The notes below the pieces were generated by a model. The model was not told the origin of the DNA. It saw nothing but the letters and a program-made list of their open reading frames with translations, and ran no database searches. From Prochlorococcus marinus bv. HNLC1 (GTDB lineage: Bacteria > Cyanobacteriota > Cyanobacteriia > PCC-6307 > Cyanobiaceae): a stretch of DNA of 64,000 nt. The stretch spans positions 324,586-388,585 of the forward strand of contig GL947594.1 of the NCBI GenBank assembly GCA_000218705.1, given 5' to 3'. Below are positions 9,713 to 19,026 of the stretch, piece by piece. Every line of letters begins with the position of its first letter. Positions within the stretch are counted from its first letter, which is position 1. The position numbers and the translations under genes are program-made.

Positions 9713-10448
9713 AAGTTTCAGATAAAAATGTAAGCCCAGCTCCGATAAAATATAATAAGACTATAGATAATGACAAAAGTGACATCGTTAAGGGATCCGT
9801 CGATGGAGTTATAACAGCTGATAAAATTGCTGAAGAAATTACTACAATTCTCCAATTAGATATCATTTTCTCTGTAGAAATAATACCTAGAGATCCTAGG
9901 ATAAATTGCAAAACTGGTAATTGAAAAGCTAATGCAGTACTTGTCATTAATAATAAAATAAAATCAAAATATCTCTCAATAGACCATAAAGGCTCAACTA
10001 TCTCAGCTCCAAATCTTACGAAAAAACTTATGGCCGCCGGTACTAGTATCCACCATGAGAATATCAATCCAATTAAAAATAAAAAACCAGAACCTATGAA
10101 AGCTGGCAAGAGAAGGCTTTTTTCTTTACTTGTTAATCCTGGTGATATAAATAAGATTATTTGATAAAAAATATAAGGCAATGACACAATTAATCCGCTA
10201 TATCCAGCAACTTTAATTGCAACAAATAAAAACTCACCTGGGGCAAGCTGTAATAAACGAATATCTTTAGCAGGAATTTCTAAAAATCTGATAAGTGGCT
10301 TGACAACGAGTAAACTAACAAAAATACAAATTAAAACTGAATATATCGAATTAAGAACTCTGCTACGTAATTCCTCTAAATGATCGCTAAAAGACATTGA
10401 ACCACTTTCATTCTCAATTTTTTTTATCTTTTTCTCTACATTATTCAT
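9681..10448 (-). CDS. tatC: Sec-independent protein translocase TatC
   Basis: Polytopic receptor of the twin-arginine export pathway, in thylakoid and plasma membranes. The N-terminus has the TatC hallmark SFSDHLEELRSRVL near residues 19-32. It is followed by six membrane helices, with PGEFLFVAIKVA near 88 and SPGLTSKEKSLLLP near 122. AVITPSTDPLTMSLLSLSIVLLY near the end is also typical. The 255-residue length is normal. Its 3' end overlaps the convergent DUF3067-like gene by 32 bases. The PetC Rieske protein encoded nearby is an expected substrate. Confidence 0.95.
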   Translation of the reverse strand: MNNVEKKIKKIENESGSMSFSDHLEELRSRVLNSIYSVLICIFVSLLVVKPLIRFLEIPAKDIRLLQLAPGEFLFVAIKVAGYSGLIVSLPYIFYQIILFISPGLTSKEKSLLLPAFIGSGFLFLIGLIFSWWILVPAAISFFVRFGAEIVEPLWSIERYFDFILLLMTSTALAFQLPVLQFILGSLGIISTEKMISNWRIVVISSAILSAVITPSTDPLTMSLLSLSIVLLYFIGAGLTFLSETFKSRTLSSFH

Positions 10449-10497
10449 ATCATTTTGTAGGTTTGATCTGATTTCGTAAAAATAAATAGATCAATCA

Positions 10498-10758
10498 TTA
10501 TTTGTTATATTTCGGATTTGTTGGATCAGGTAATAGAAAAGGTGGACAATCATTCAAGGTGGATTCCCCATAGGTTTCATATTCTCTATAACCACCCATT
10601 TTCCCATTCGTTTTCATTAGAGCACTTACAAAAGCAAGTAATAAAAATACTGTGGGCGCTCCAATTATTAATGCTGCTCCAAACAAATATCCCACTAGGA
10701 ATTCAGGAATACTATGGTTACCTAAAAATTCATGAGTACCTAAAAGAAAATCAACCAT
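10498..10758 (-). CDS. Small conserved membrane protein, 86 aa
   Basis: Unrecognised. The 86-residue protein has a hydrophobic span near residues 18-46 (EFLVGYLFGAALIIGAPTVF, then LLLAFVSALM) followed by a hydrophilic, glycine/tyrosine-rich tail (GGYREYETYGESTL) ending in a proline-rich segment. The layout (short N-terminus, one long or two tight helices, soluble tail) resembles small thylakoid subunits, but I cannot assign it. It lies 49 bases upstream of tatC on the same strand and may be cotranscribed. Start ATG 10758 is unambiguous. Confidence 0.7.
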   Translation of the reverse strand: MVDFLLGTHEFLGNHSIPEFLVGYLFGAALIIGAPTVFLLLAFVSALMKTNGKMGGYREYETYGESTLNDCPPFLLPDPTNPKYNK

Positions 10759-10791
10759 AATCTAAATATTTTTACTAATTATATATCATAT

Positions 10792-12482
10792 TTATTTTTG
10801 AGTATTTTTTTTTATATATTCTTTGCCTCTTGTTGGATTCCCCCAAATTACTTCACTGTTTTTGAATGAAACGCATCCAAGACCTCCGTTTTTAATTTTT
10901 TGTAAGTCTTTAATTTTTACTAATGTAATTGGTACTTTGATGTTACCTTTCGCTTTACAAAAAAAAGCTGCAATATCAGCTGAGATTTGAATATCTGATT
11001 CTGTTGGAGTTTTAGTCGATGCTTTTAAAATCACATGACTACCTGGGGTCTCCTGTGCATGAAACCATAAATCTTGTTTCTTCGAGAATTTAAAGCTTAT
11101 TAAATCATTTTGCCTCATATTTCTACCTATTTGTATAACTATTCCTTCAGGGGAATTTATTTCTATGGGATAAGAATCTTTATTATTAGACTTGAGTTTT
11201 GTCTTATTTATTTTATTTGTATTTATATTGAATTCACTACATAGTTCTTCTTTTAATTCGTTTAATAAATCTATCTTAATTTTTAAAGTTCCAATATTAA
11301 TAGAATTTAGATTTTCTAGCATTACACTAAATTCATCAAGCCTAATGAGCTTTTCTGAATAGATAGAAAGCCTATCACAAATTAGCTTTTTAGATCTTTT
11401 AAGTTTTTTTGATTTCTTATATAAATTTTGTGCTTCAATTACATCTTCTTTATTTATTTGAAAGTTTAGAAAAATATTATCTGCCTTTTGCTTATACTCT
11501 TCATGATTTTCAGAGTTTTTAAGAAGTTTGTTTTGAATATTAAAATTCTTTTTTTCAATATTAATTTGTTTATAAATTAGTGAGTCAATTTTTTTAACTA
11601 GTTCATCAATCTTTTTAAGTTTTAAAAAATGATCATAATAATAACTTAATTCTTTTGATAAATTAATCGTAGTATTCGCTTAATCTCTGGGAACCAAACA
11701 CTATAAAAATAATTGTCGAAAGATGTATAACTAAATTGGTTATTTACAAAGCAATTAATCCATTTTTTCCAAATCACAAAAATTTCTTTTAAATATTTAT
11801 TATCAATTGAAAGTATATTTTTATTCATCAAATCATATTTTTTTAAATTTGATAAATGCTCAATTTGTTTTATTAAAATAGGGCTAACTCCTTGATATGT
11901 ATTTAAAAGTGAATTTTTAAGAGGTTCAGAAAATGATGATAAATTTTCTTTCCATTTTTCGAAAGTCTCATTTTCATTTGGCTCCTTTTTGAAATTATTA
12001 GGAGGAGGTGGTGAATAATAATTTCCTGTTGAGATTTTTCTAAAACTTGATTGAGATGACTTAATTTGTTTCCCTAAAGCTATTATTTTTTGATTACTAT
12101 CTAAGTAGAAAATATTACTGTGTTTGCCCATTAATTCAAATATTAAAGACTTACTTATTTCATCTCCAGGCTTTTTTGCAAACTCTAGTTGAATAACTCT
12201 TTCAAATTTATCTTGTTTTATTGAGACTAAGGCCATATATTTAAGTCCACAACTAAGTTGTCTCGCAAGAGTGCTAGCATTACCTTGCTTATCAGGCCTA
12301 TCAATTTTGATTATTCTTGCGCAATCACCTTGCCAACAAACTTCTATCCAATTAATATTATTTATTCCTCTAAAACCAATTTGTATGGTGTTTGGTTCAG
12401 GTTGTTGTGCAGTTTCAAATTTGGAGGGTAAAATTTCATTTGATAGATTATGCAATACAGCTTTAATGGATGTTATGTCCAT
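10792..12482 (-). CDS. NFACT/RqcH family protein, split by one frameshift
   Basis: NFACT proteins (RqcH in bacteria, Rqc2/NEMF in eukaryotes; older name fibronectin-binding protein) bind obstructed large ribosomal subunits and recruit tRNA-Ala to tag stalled chains. The N-terminal frame (from MDITSIKAVLHNL; an ATG at 12506 would add 8 residues) runs to 11646. The C-terminal frame covers the coiled coil and the NFACT-R domain with DLWFHAQETPGSHVILKAST near 11030-11090. The shift is near 11680: reading on one base earlier gives ANTTINLSKELSYYYDH, the expected continuation, so a single G appears to be missing. The reconstructed length of about 563 residues is normal. Probably a sequence error, not decay. 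Confidence 0.86.
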
Positions 12483-12551
12483 TGTTTGAGGAACACCTTT
12501 CAGCATTATTTATCTTTTCTTAGATACTAATTTAACAGCAAAAATAAACAT

Positions 12552-13103
12552 ATGAAAAATCCTAAAAAACTAATTATCATTACTGGGCCAAGTGGAGTAG
12601 GGAAAGGAACAGTTGTAAAGGCTATCCTAAAAAAGGATATAAATATATGGCTTTCTATTTCTGCAACGACTAGGAAACCTAGAAATGGGGAAGAAGATGG
12701 AAAAGATTATTATTTTTTAACTACAAAAAAGTTTAAAGAAATGATTAATAATGAAATGTTTCTTGAATGGGCTGAATTTGCAGGTAACTATTATGGAACA
12801 CCAATAAACATTATTAATGAAAAGATCAAACATGGAAATAAAGTGATTTTAGAAATTGAAGTTGAAGGAGCATGCCAAGTTAGGGAGAAATTTCCAGAAA
12901 CAATTTCAATATTTTTATTGCCTCCTAATAAAAAGGAGTTAGAAAAAAGGATACGAAATAGGGGAACTGATAATGAAAAATCTATACTTCAAAGACTTGA
13001 AAGAGCAGATTTTGAAATGAGTTCCTCAAAGGATTTTGATTATGTATTAAAGAATTATGAAATCGATAAAACAGCTGATGAGATTTTAAAAATTATTAGT
13101 TAA
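12552..13103 (+). CDS. gmk: Guanylate kinase
   Basis: ATP-dependent GMP to GDP conversion. The P-loop GPSGVGKGTV is at residues 12-21. The GMP-binding segment SISATTRKPRNGEEDGKDYYF is near 36-56, with FLEWAEFAGNYYGTP following. The 183-residue length is standard. Start ATG 12552; the upstream NFACT gene is divergent about 70 bases away. Convergent with psaJ. Confidence 0.96.
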   Translation: MKNPKKLIIITGPSGVGKGTVVKAILKKDINIWLSISATTRKPRNGEEDGKDYYFLTTKKFKEMINNEMFLEWAEFAGNYYGTPINIINEKIKHGNKVILEIEVEGACQVREKFPETISIFLLPPNKKELEKRIRNRGTDNEKSILQRLERADFEMSSSKDFDYVLKNYEIDKTADEILKIIS

Positions 13104-13121
13104 GAAAATTACTTTAGTAAT

Positions 13122-13256
13122 TTAGCTCATTGGATGGAAAAGAAGATCAGGGAAAAATCTATTGAATTCAATAATAATTCCAGCTGTAATAGTAAGCCAA
13201 ATAGCAGCTATTATTGGAGCTGATCTCATGAATTTTGTATTGAAAATTTTAAACAT
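13122..13256 (-). CDS. psaJ: Photosystem I reaction centre subunit IX
   Basis: A 44-residue membrane subunit of photosystem I that sits next to PsaF. The frame reads [20 protein letters not shown], then [20 protein letters not shown] and a final HPMS, matching the PsaJ family from end to end with one membrane helix at residues 13-32. It lies 27 bases downstream of psaF on the same strand, the usual cyanobacterial psaFJ order. Confidence 0.95.
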   Translation of the reverse strand: MFKIFNTKFMRSAPIIAAIWLTITAGIIIEFNRFFPDLLFHPMS

Positions 13257-13283
13257 TGTTTTAATTAGATAGTGTTAATTAAT

Positions 13284-13847
13284 TTAGCGTGGTCCATTAA
13301 CTGTAATGTTCTTATCTTTTTCTCTTAAATCTCCATTTCTTCCTTGTCTATTTGCAAGTAAAGGCCATTGAGCTCCTTTAACAAGGCATCTTCTAGCTAA
13401 TTTGAGATCGATAATTATTTCCATATCCGCAGGATCTTTAGTTTTCTTAGACTCTATTAGATATTCTCTACCAGACCAACCTATTATTCCAGCAATGTAT
13501 ATAAATAAAACTCCTGGAATAAGAAGATCACCTTCATGCCCTCTATTCAATAGAGCTCCAAATGGTTCTAGTGGTGGTCCTATAATGAGATGAGGAAGTC
13601 CGTCATCTCCGCATAATGCTTTACCATATCTATTGAAACGAGTTATGTCCTTTTGAGTTTTTGCCGCACTTGCCCTCTCCATGAACTTTGCATTCTCAGA
13701 ACATTTTTGAAGAGCTGAAGCAGTATATTCTGTACTTGCTCTATCAGCATTGAGTGCAGCACCTTTTGCAGCAAAAGCTGATGGAGCTAATCCAATAATT
13801 AGTAAAACAGAAGTTATAAATGAAAAAAAGAATTTCATAAGTTGCAA
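13284..13847 (-). CDS. psaF: Photosystem I subunit III (plastocyanin-docking protein) precursor
   Basis: Lumen-facing PSI subunit. A signal peptide (residues about 1-27, ending PSAFA) precedes the mature chain. Conserved stretches follow: LQKCSENAKFMERA with the first Cys, RFNRYGKALCGDDGLPHLI near 70-88, a membrane segment LLIPGVLFIYIAGIIGWSGR near 108-127, and REYLIESKK. The 187-residue length is normal for marine cyanobacteria. ATG 13838 is an equally possible start three codons in. Cotranscribed with psaJ; divergent from tsaD. Confidence 0.96.
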   Translation of the reverse strand: MQLMKFFFSFITSVLLIIGLAPSAFAAKGAALNADRASTEYTASALQKCSENAKFMERASAAKTQKDITRFNRYGKALCGDDGLPHLIIGPPLEPFGALLNRGHEGDLLIPGVLFIYIAGIIGWSGREYLIESKKTKDPADMEIIIDLKLARRCLVKGAQWPLLANRQGRNGDLREKDKNITVNGPR

Positions 13848-13909
13848 TCTTTAATTCTCTTAGGTAAGAAGGAAATTATTATATAAGTTAAAGTATTCTA
13901 AAACAATAT

Positions 13910-14980
13910 ATGGCTTTAGTCCTTGCGATTGAAACAAGTTGTGATGAGACATCCGTTTCTGTAGTATCAAATAAAGATGGAAATTATAGAATTCATTCAA
14001 ATATAATTGCTTCACAAGTTAAAGATCATTCTAAGTGGGGCGGAGTAGTTCCTGAATTAGCAGCCAGAAAGCATCTAGAGTTAATACCTTCTGTTTATGA
14101 GCAGGCACTTAAAGATGCGAATCATAATATTAATCAGATTGATAGTATCGCCTCAACTGTTGCTCCAGGATTGATCGGATGCTTAAGAATTGGATCTATT
14201 TTTGCAAGAACATTATGCTTGATCCATTCAAAACCATTTTTAGGTGTTCATCATCTTGAAGGACATCTTTCTTCGATATTTTTTTCTCAGGATTATCCCA
14301 AGCCACCTTATCTTGTTTTATTGGTTAGTGGAGGTCATACCGAATTAATTAAGGTTGGGGAAAAGAAAGAAATGTTAAGAATCGGAAGAAGTTATGATGA
14401 TGCGGCTGGTGAGGCCTTTGATAAGGTTGGAAGATTGTTAGGTCTTGGTTATCCTGGAGGGCCTGCTATTGAGAAAGCTGCAAAGAATGGAGATCCTTCG
14501 AAGTACGATTTGCCAAAGTGTAAAATCTCAGATAAAAAAGGTGGGTTTTTGAAATATGATTTTTCTTTTAGTGGATTAAAAACCGCTGTTTTAAGGCTTG
14601 TAGAGAGATTAAAAGATAACGAAGAAAATATTCCCGTTACTGATATAGCTGCTAGTTTTCAAAGAGTTGTAGCTGAAGTACTTGTAGAAAGATCACTTAA
14701 TTGTGCAGCTGATTATAAATTAAATAACCTTGTAGTTGTTGGAGGTGTAGCTGCAAATAATATGTTAAGAAAAATGATGATTGAGAAAGCTTATGAAAAA
14801 TCTATTAAAGTTCATTTAGCACCTTTATCTCTATGCACTGATAATGCCGCGATGATTGGTGCAGCAGCTCTCTCAAGGCTAAGTTTAGGGGATTTTCAGA
14901 GTCCTTTAAATCTTGGAGTAGCAGCAAGGCTTCCAATCGACCAAGCAATGTGTCTTTATGATCAAAATCCACCATTTTAA
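13910..14980 (+). CDS. tsaD: tRNA N6-threonylcarbamoyladenosine synthase TsaD
   Basis: Transfers the threonylcarbamoyl group to A37 of ANN-decoding tRNAs, together with TsaB, TsaC and TsaE. ASKHA fold with AIETSCDETSVSVV at the N-terminus, the metal-binding pair in HHLEGHLSS near residues 110-115, LLVSGGHTELIKV near 138, and VGGVAANNMLR near 273. The 356-residue length is standard. An ATP-grasp-like glycine-rich end (CTDNAAMIGAAAL) completes the pattern. The hli gene starts 11 bases downstream, so the two may share a transcript. Confidence 0.96.
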   Translation: MALVLAIETSCDETSVSVVSNKDGNYRIHSNIIASQVKDHSKWGGVVPELAARKHLELIPSVYEQALKDANHNINQIDSIASTVAPGLIGCLRIGSIFARTLCLIHSKPFLGVHHLEGHLSSIFFSQDYPKPPYLVLLVSGGHTELIKVGEKKEMLRIGRSYDDAAGEAFDKVGRLLGLGYPGGPAIEKAAKNGDPSKYDLPKCKISDKKGGFLKYDFSFSGLKTAVLRLVERLKDNEENIPVTDIAASFQRVVAEVLVERSLNCAADYKLNNLVVVGGVAANNMLRKMMIEKAYEKSIKVHLAPLSLCTDNAAMIGAAALSRLSLGDFQSPLNLGVAARLPIDQAMCLYDQNPPF

Positions 14981-14991
14981 TTTAATTACTA

Positions 14992-15171
14992 ATGAATAAA
15001 AATGTTAACAATTTGGAGCAAGAGACAAGAAATCTTGTTGATAAAGCAGAATTAAACCTTTGGAAAAGAGGTTTTACTCCTCAAGCCGAAATCTGGAATG
15101 GGAGGATGGCTACTGTTGGAATAGGATTCTTATTATTATTTATTACCCTTTTAAATAAATTTTCTTCTTGA
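14992..15171 (+). CDS. hli: High-light-inducible protein (Hli, CAB-like)
   Basis: A 59-residue one-helix protein of the LHC superfamily. After a soluble N-terminus comes the chlorophyll-binding signature (residues 27-44) GFTPQAEIWNGRMATVGI with the E-x-x-N-x-R triad, then the hydrophobic continuation GFLLLFITLLNKFSS. Hli proteins bind chlorophyll and carotenoid and protect photosystem II assembly under excess light. It follows tsaD by 11 bases. The same helix type recurs as the tail of HemH at 63.5 kb. Confidence 0.93.
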   Translation: MNKNVNNLEQETRNLVDKAELNLWKRGFTPQAEIWNGRMATVGIGFLLLFITLLNKFSS

Positions 15172-15286
15172 AAACTTTTAATTAGCATACTCTAATAAGA
15201 TTAATAAATATTTTGGTGGAGTAGACTAAAATTATATTTATTGATTTAATCAAATAAATTGATATTATTTATTATCGGAAATTTAT

Positions 15287-16498
15287 ATGACGCCTGAGAG
15301 GCTTGGATTACTATGGGGTATAACTGTATTTGCAGGTGCAATAGCTCGTTTAATATCTTCTCTAACAGGATTTCCTAGCGTTGTAATTTTATTATTATCA
15401 GGTTTGCTGATCGGGCGTTCAGGCTTGGGATTGGTTGAGCCTTTGGATCTTGGGCAAGGATTAGAGACAATTGTCGGACTATTAGTTTGTTTAGTTTTAT
15501 TCGAAGGGGGCTTAAATCTTAAATTGCCTGAAGGTAATGTAAGAACTACTGTTTTGAGAATATCATTATTAAGATTAATTATTTCGTTAGCTGGAGGAGT
15601 ATTAATAGCCCATGTATTTGCTGGTTTGTCTTGGTCAATAGCCGCCGTTTATAGTTCAATAGTTTTAGCTACTGGCCCAACAGTAATATCTCCATTAGTG
15701 GAACAAATAAAACTTGCTTCACCTTTGTCAAGTGTATTGAAAGCTGAGGGCTTGGTTTTAGAACCTATAGGAGCTGTATTGGCTTTATTAATTTTAGAAC
15801 TTTTATTGGGTGATTTACATGGAATAAAAGAGGTCTTTATAGCTTTAATGGAGAGATTAGGCGGGGGGGTATTAATTGGACTTGTCGCAGGCTGGCTCTT
15901 ATCTGAAATCCTAAAGAAAATTAAGAGTGATTCTTCATTGGGTATAGAACTTCAAGTCACTGTGGGTATAATCTTTTTAGTATATGGGATCTGTGAGTAT
16001 TTCCTTCCTGAATCAGGTTTACCTGCTTCTGTTGCAGCAGGATTTATTGTAGGTAAACGTGAAGTTATTGATAAAGAGAGGTTAGATAATCTTATTAGCG
16101 AGTTGGCTCAATTAGCGATTACAGTTCTTTTCCCTCTTTTGGCTTCTGATGTCTCTTGGGGTGAATTAAGCCCTCTAGGTTGGGGAGGAGTTATTTGCGT
16201 ATTTATGATGATGGTTGTGGTAAGACCAATTTCGGTTTCCTTAGCAACTATTGGTCAAGAATTAGATATTAAAGAAAGAATATTCTTGGCTTGGCTAGCA
16301 CCAAGAGGAATAGTCACGGCAGCAGTGGCTTCATTATTTTCAATAAGATTAGAGCAAGCTGGAGTATTGGGTTCAGGAAGACTTCAAGGCTTAGTTTTTC
16401 TAACAATTTTAATGACTGTAGGTATACAAGGCCTTACAGCTAAACCACTTGCTAATTTTTTAAATCTTATAGATTCAGAAAAATTAAATAATGTCTAA
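15287..16498 (+). CDS. Cation/proton antiporter, CPA family (NhaP-like)
   Basis: A 403-residue polytopic membrane protein with about 12 helices, predicted to exchange Na+ or K+ for H+. It has the antiporter core SSIVLATGPTVISPLVEQIK near residues 125-142 and KAEGLVLEPIGAVLALLILE near 153-172. A late segment LAWLAPRGIVTAAVASL near 346 is typical of the CPA1 group. Many relatives have Asp before the Pro (DPIGA) where this protein has Glu (EPIGA). Its 3' end overlaps gltX by 15 bases in convergent orientation. Ion specificity cannot be read from the sequence. Confidence 0.88.
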   Translation: MTPERLGLLWGITVFAGAIARLISSLTGFPSVVILLLSGLLIGRSGLGLVEPLDLGQGLETIVGLLVCLVLFEGGLNLKLPEGNVRTTVLRISLLRLIISLAGGVLIAHVFAGLSWSIAAVYSSIVLATGPTVISPLVEQIKLASPLSSVLKAEGLVLEPIGAVLALLILELLLGDLHGIKEVFIALMERLGGGVLIGLVAGWLLSEILKKIKSDSSLGIELQVTVGIIFLVYGICEYFLPESGLPASVAAGFIVGKREVIDKERLDNLISELAQLAITVLFPLLASDVSWGELSPLGWGGVICVFMMMVVVRPISVSLATIGQELDIKERIFLAWLAPRGIVTAAVASLFSIRLEQAGVLGSGRLQGLVFLTILMTVGIQGLTAKPLANFLNLIDSEKLNNV

Positions 16499-17920
16499 AC
16501 ATCTCTGAATCCTTGAAAGGTCTTCACCTTTTTCAGATAATAGTAACCAACTTTCTATTAGGTCTGGACCGCTTAAACAACCAAAAAATGCAATTCTAAG
16601 TGACTTCATTAAGATACCTTTTTTGATTTTATATTTATTAGAAATCTCCTCAATTATTTCTTTTATATCATTGTGATTAATAGATTGACTTTTTTTACTT
16701 AGTAAGTCAATTACATTCTCCAAGATAGATTTTACGTCGTTGTTTTTTAAAAAATCTAAACCTTTATTATCAACTTCTGGTAGTTTGAAAAATGGTTTTG
16801 ACTGATCTATAACGTCTCTGAGAATAATAATTGAGTCCTGAATTAAAAGTGTTAAATTTAATCCCCATTGTTGAGAAGGTATTTCCCATTTTTCCTTTTC
16901 CCAATATATTCTAAATATATTAAACAAATCATTAGAATCCATATTTTTAATATATTGAGAATTGATCCAATTAAGTTTTTCCCAATTAAATTTTGCACCT
17001 GCTTTATTGACGTCTTTTAGATCAAATGTCTTCGAAAGCTTTTCTAAAGATAGTATTTCATTCTCACCGGATTTAGGAGACCATCCTAGTAGAGCCATAT
17101 AGTTGGTAAGGGCATCAGGGAGATAACCCATTTCTCTGAATTCATCAATAGATGTTACGGAGTCTCGTTTTGATAATTTTTTCCCTTCACTATTTAAAAT
17201 TAAAGGAGTATGCGAAAATTTAGGGAGTTTATAATTTAAAGCTTTATAAATTAAGATTTGTTTTGCCGTATTAGAGATATGATCTTCTCCCCTGATAACG
17301 TGATTAATATTCATAAAATTATCATCAATAACAACTGCTAAGTTATAAAGAGGTGAGCCTATATCGTCCCCGTTAGTCCTTCTTGATAAGACCATATCTC
17401 CTCCAAGGTCTTTCCCAAACCATTTTATTTCGCCTCTTATCTGATCATGCCAAGAAATTTGGGCATTATCATCAATTTTGAATCTAATAACTGATGACTT
17501 ACCTTCATTTATAAAACTCTCAATTTGACTTTTAGATAGGTCTCTATATCTATTGTCATGTTTTGGAGGTAAACCATTCTTTTTTTGAGTCTCTCTTAAT
17601 TGTTGCGATTCCTTTTCAGACATGAAACATCTATAAGCAACTCCTTCATCCAGAAGTTTTTTAATAATCACTTTATGTTCGTCAATCCTTTCACTTTGAT
17701 TAATTGGATCTTCATCCCAATTTAATCCTAACCAACTTAATCCCTCTAATATATTCTTTGTGAATTCAGGTTTAGAGCGAGATATATCTGTATCTTCAAT
17801 TCTAAGTAAAAATTCACCTTTTGTTTTTTTAGCATACAGCCAGTTAAATAAAGCTGTTCTAGCAGTACCTATATGTAAGAGACCTGTAGGACTTGGCGCT
17901 AGTCTTAAACGGTTTTTCAA
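16484..17920 (-). CDS. gltX: Glutamyl-tRNA synthetase
   Basis: Charges tRNA-Glu, which also feeds the C5 pathway to 5-aminolevulinate and so chlorophyll. Class I signatures are both visible: the HIGH-equivalent SPTGLLHIGTARTALFNW near residues 10-27 and the KMSKS-equivalent GKKLSKRDSVTS near 247. RGEDHISNTAKQ and YLPDALTNYMALLGWSP are other conserved blocks. The 478-residue length is standard. The gene starts 16 bases downstream of the tRNA-Asp gene on the same strand, suggesting read-through from the tRNA. Confidence 0.96.
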   Translation of the reverse strand: MKNRLRLAPSPTGLLHIGTARTALFNWLYAKKTKGEFLLRIEDTDISRSKPEFTKNILEGLSWLGLNWDEDPINQSERIDEHKVIIKKLLDEGVAYRCFMSEKESQQLRETQKKNGLPPKHDNRYRDLSKSQIESFINEGKSSVIRFKIDDNAQISWHDQIRGEIKWFGKDLGGDMVLSRRTNGDDIGSPLYNLAVVIDDNFMNINHVIRGEDHISNTAKQILIYKALNYKLPKFSHTPLILNSEGKKLSKRDSVTSIDEFREMGYLPDALTNYMALLGWSPKSGENEILSLEKLSKTFDLKDVNKAGAKFNWEKLNWINSQYIKNMDSNDLFNIFRIYWEKEKWEIPSQQWGLNLTLLIQDSIIILRDVIDQSKPFFKLPEVDNKGLDFLKNNDVKSILENVIDLLSKKSQSINHNDIKEIIEEISNKYKIKKGILMKSLRIAFFGCLSGPDLIESWLLLSEKGEDLSRIQRCLDII

Positions 17921-17936
17921 GAATTTCTTTTTGGAA

Positions 17937-18010
17937 CGGGACCGACGGGATTCGAACCCGCAACTTCCGCCGTGACAGGGCGGTGCTCTAACCAGTTGAA
18001 CTACGGTCCC
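17937..18010 (-). tRNA. tRNA-Asp (GTC)
   Basis: A 74-base cloverleaf. Acceptor GGGACCG pairs with CGGTCCC, followed by discriminator G; the D arm is GTTC/GAGC; the anticodon stem CCGCC/GGCGG encloses CTGTCAC, with GTC at 17976-17974; the T arm GCGGG/CCCGT has loop TTCGAAT. The 3' CCA is not encoded. G73 is the normal discriminator for aspartate tRNA. Confidence 0.97.
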
Positions 18011-18149
18011 ATAAGTAAATGGGATATTACTTAACCAGTATAAATTAGAAGATGTTAAAACTAAAGATTTTTGTTGTAATAATAAAATTTATTTTGTTTG
18101 TTAAACAATTTAAATTTGATTAAGTGGTCAATAAATTTTCTTAAAAAGA

Positions 18150-18341
18150 TTAAGGTCTAAAGCCAGCCGGTTCAATAAGTCTTACTTGATTACCTCTAGC
18201 AGTAAATTCTCTGCCTTGATCACTTTGAACAACAACTCTACCACCAGATTTAACTCTGATAACTCTGGCTCTTACCCATCCTAGGGCGGCTGATTCTAGG
18301 ACTTTTACTACGTCCCCTGGTTGAAGATCTAACTCCATCAC
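18150..18341 (-). CDS. Hyper-conserved small protein of marine picocyanobacteria (Hcp-like)
   Basis: A 63-residue protein (MMELDLQPGDVVKVLESAAL, then GWVRARVIRVKSGGRVVVQS and QGREFTARGNQVRLIEPAG). The alternation of short beta strands and glycines around GDVVKV and GRVVVQ suggests an SH3/KOW-like barrel, a fold common in ribosome- and RNA-binding proteins. I believe this is the protein described as nearly invariant across Prochlorococcus and marine Synechococcus; that identification is from memory. Placement between tRNA-Asp and tRNA-Trp and beside rplS and gltX supports a role in translation, which is inference. Its base composition is less AT-rich than the flanks, consistent with strong protein-level constraint. 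ATG 18338 is the alternative start one codon in. Confidence 0.85.
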   Translation of the reverse strand: MMELDLQPGDVVKVLESAALGWVRARVIRVKSGGRVVVQSDQGREFTARGNQVRLIEPAGFRP

Positions 18342-18373
18342 AAAAAAAATAAATTACATAATGTTGATTCAAA

Positions 18374-18446
18374 CGCGCCGTGGAGGACTTGAACCCCCGA
18401 CATCAGGTTTTGGAGACCTGCGTTCTACCAACTGAACTAACGGCGC
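18374..18446 (-). tRNA. tRNA-Trp (CCA)
   Basis: A 73-base cloverleaf. Acceptor GCGCCGT pairs with ACGGCGC, with discriminator G as expected for tryptophan. The anticodon arm AGGTC-TCCAAAA-CCT places CCA at 18413-18411. The T arm is GGGGG-TTCAAGT-CCTCC. The 3' CCA is not encoded. It lies between the hyper-conserved protein gene and rplS, all on the minus strand. Confidence 0.96.
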
Positions 18447-18501
18447 ATAATTTTGATTATAAGCGCCTTTTTGACCAATAGGGTGAATTTAATTTACAAC
18501 T

Positions 18502-18993
18502 CTAACGGTCGAAGCGTTGTTTAACACGAGTAGCTTTACCTACTCTATCTCTTAAATAGAATAGCTTAGCTCTTCTTACTTTACCTCTACGTTCAACTTT
18601 TAGAGAGGCAACTTGTGGACTATGTAGCATAAATATTCTCTCTACACCTATTCCTTGGAAAATTCTTCTGACGGTAATTGTTTGATTAAGTCCACCATGT
18701 CTCTTTGCAATTACTACACCTTCGTAGGGTTGAACTCTCTCTTTGTTACCTTCTGTAATTTTTACACCAACTTTTACAGTATCTCCAACATAAATTTCAG
18801 GTAATTCTTTTTTTAATTGAGATTCCTCAAATTCATGTAATAAATTTCCAGAACTTATTATTTTATCCAATTCAGTTTTAGAATCATTAGAAGTGACTTC
18901 AGGTGATGAATCGACATCACTTTCTTTTTTAACACTAATGTTTTTTGAATCAACAGATTTACTCTCTTTTGCCATAGGACTACGAAAAACCAT
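18502..18993 (-). CDS. rplS: 50S ribosomal protein L19
   Basis: L19 sits at the 30S-50S interface. The conserved core occupies about residues 48-163: [54 protein letters not shown] and [20 protein letters not shown], ending in [18 protein letters not shown] low-complexity charged N-terminal extension of about 45 residues is present, as in other marine cyanobacteria. ATG 18975 (MAKESK) is an alternative start and would trim six residues. Nested inverted repeats lie upstream at 19027-19074. Confidence 0.96.
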   Translation of the reverse strand: MVFRSPMAKESKSVDSKNISVKKESDVDSSPEVTSNDSKTELDKIISSGNLLHEFEESQLKKELPEIYVGDTVKVGVKITEGNKERVQPYEGVVIAKRHGGLNQTITVRRIFQGIGVERIFMLHSPQVASLKVERRGKVRRAKLFYLRDRVGKATRVKQRFDR

Positions 18994-19026
18994 TAAGTAT
19001 ATATCTTAACCTTTCGACTCGATTTT

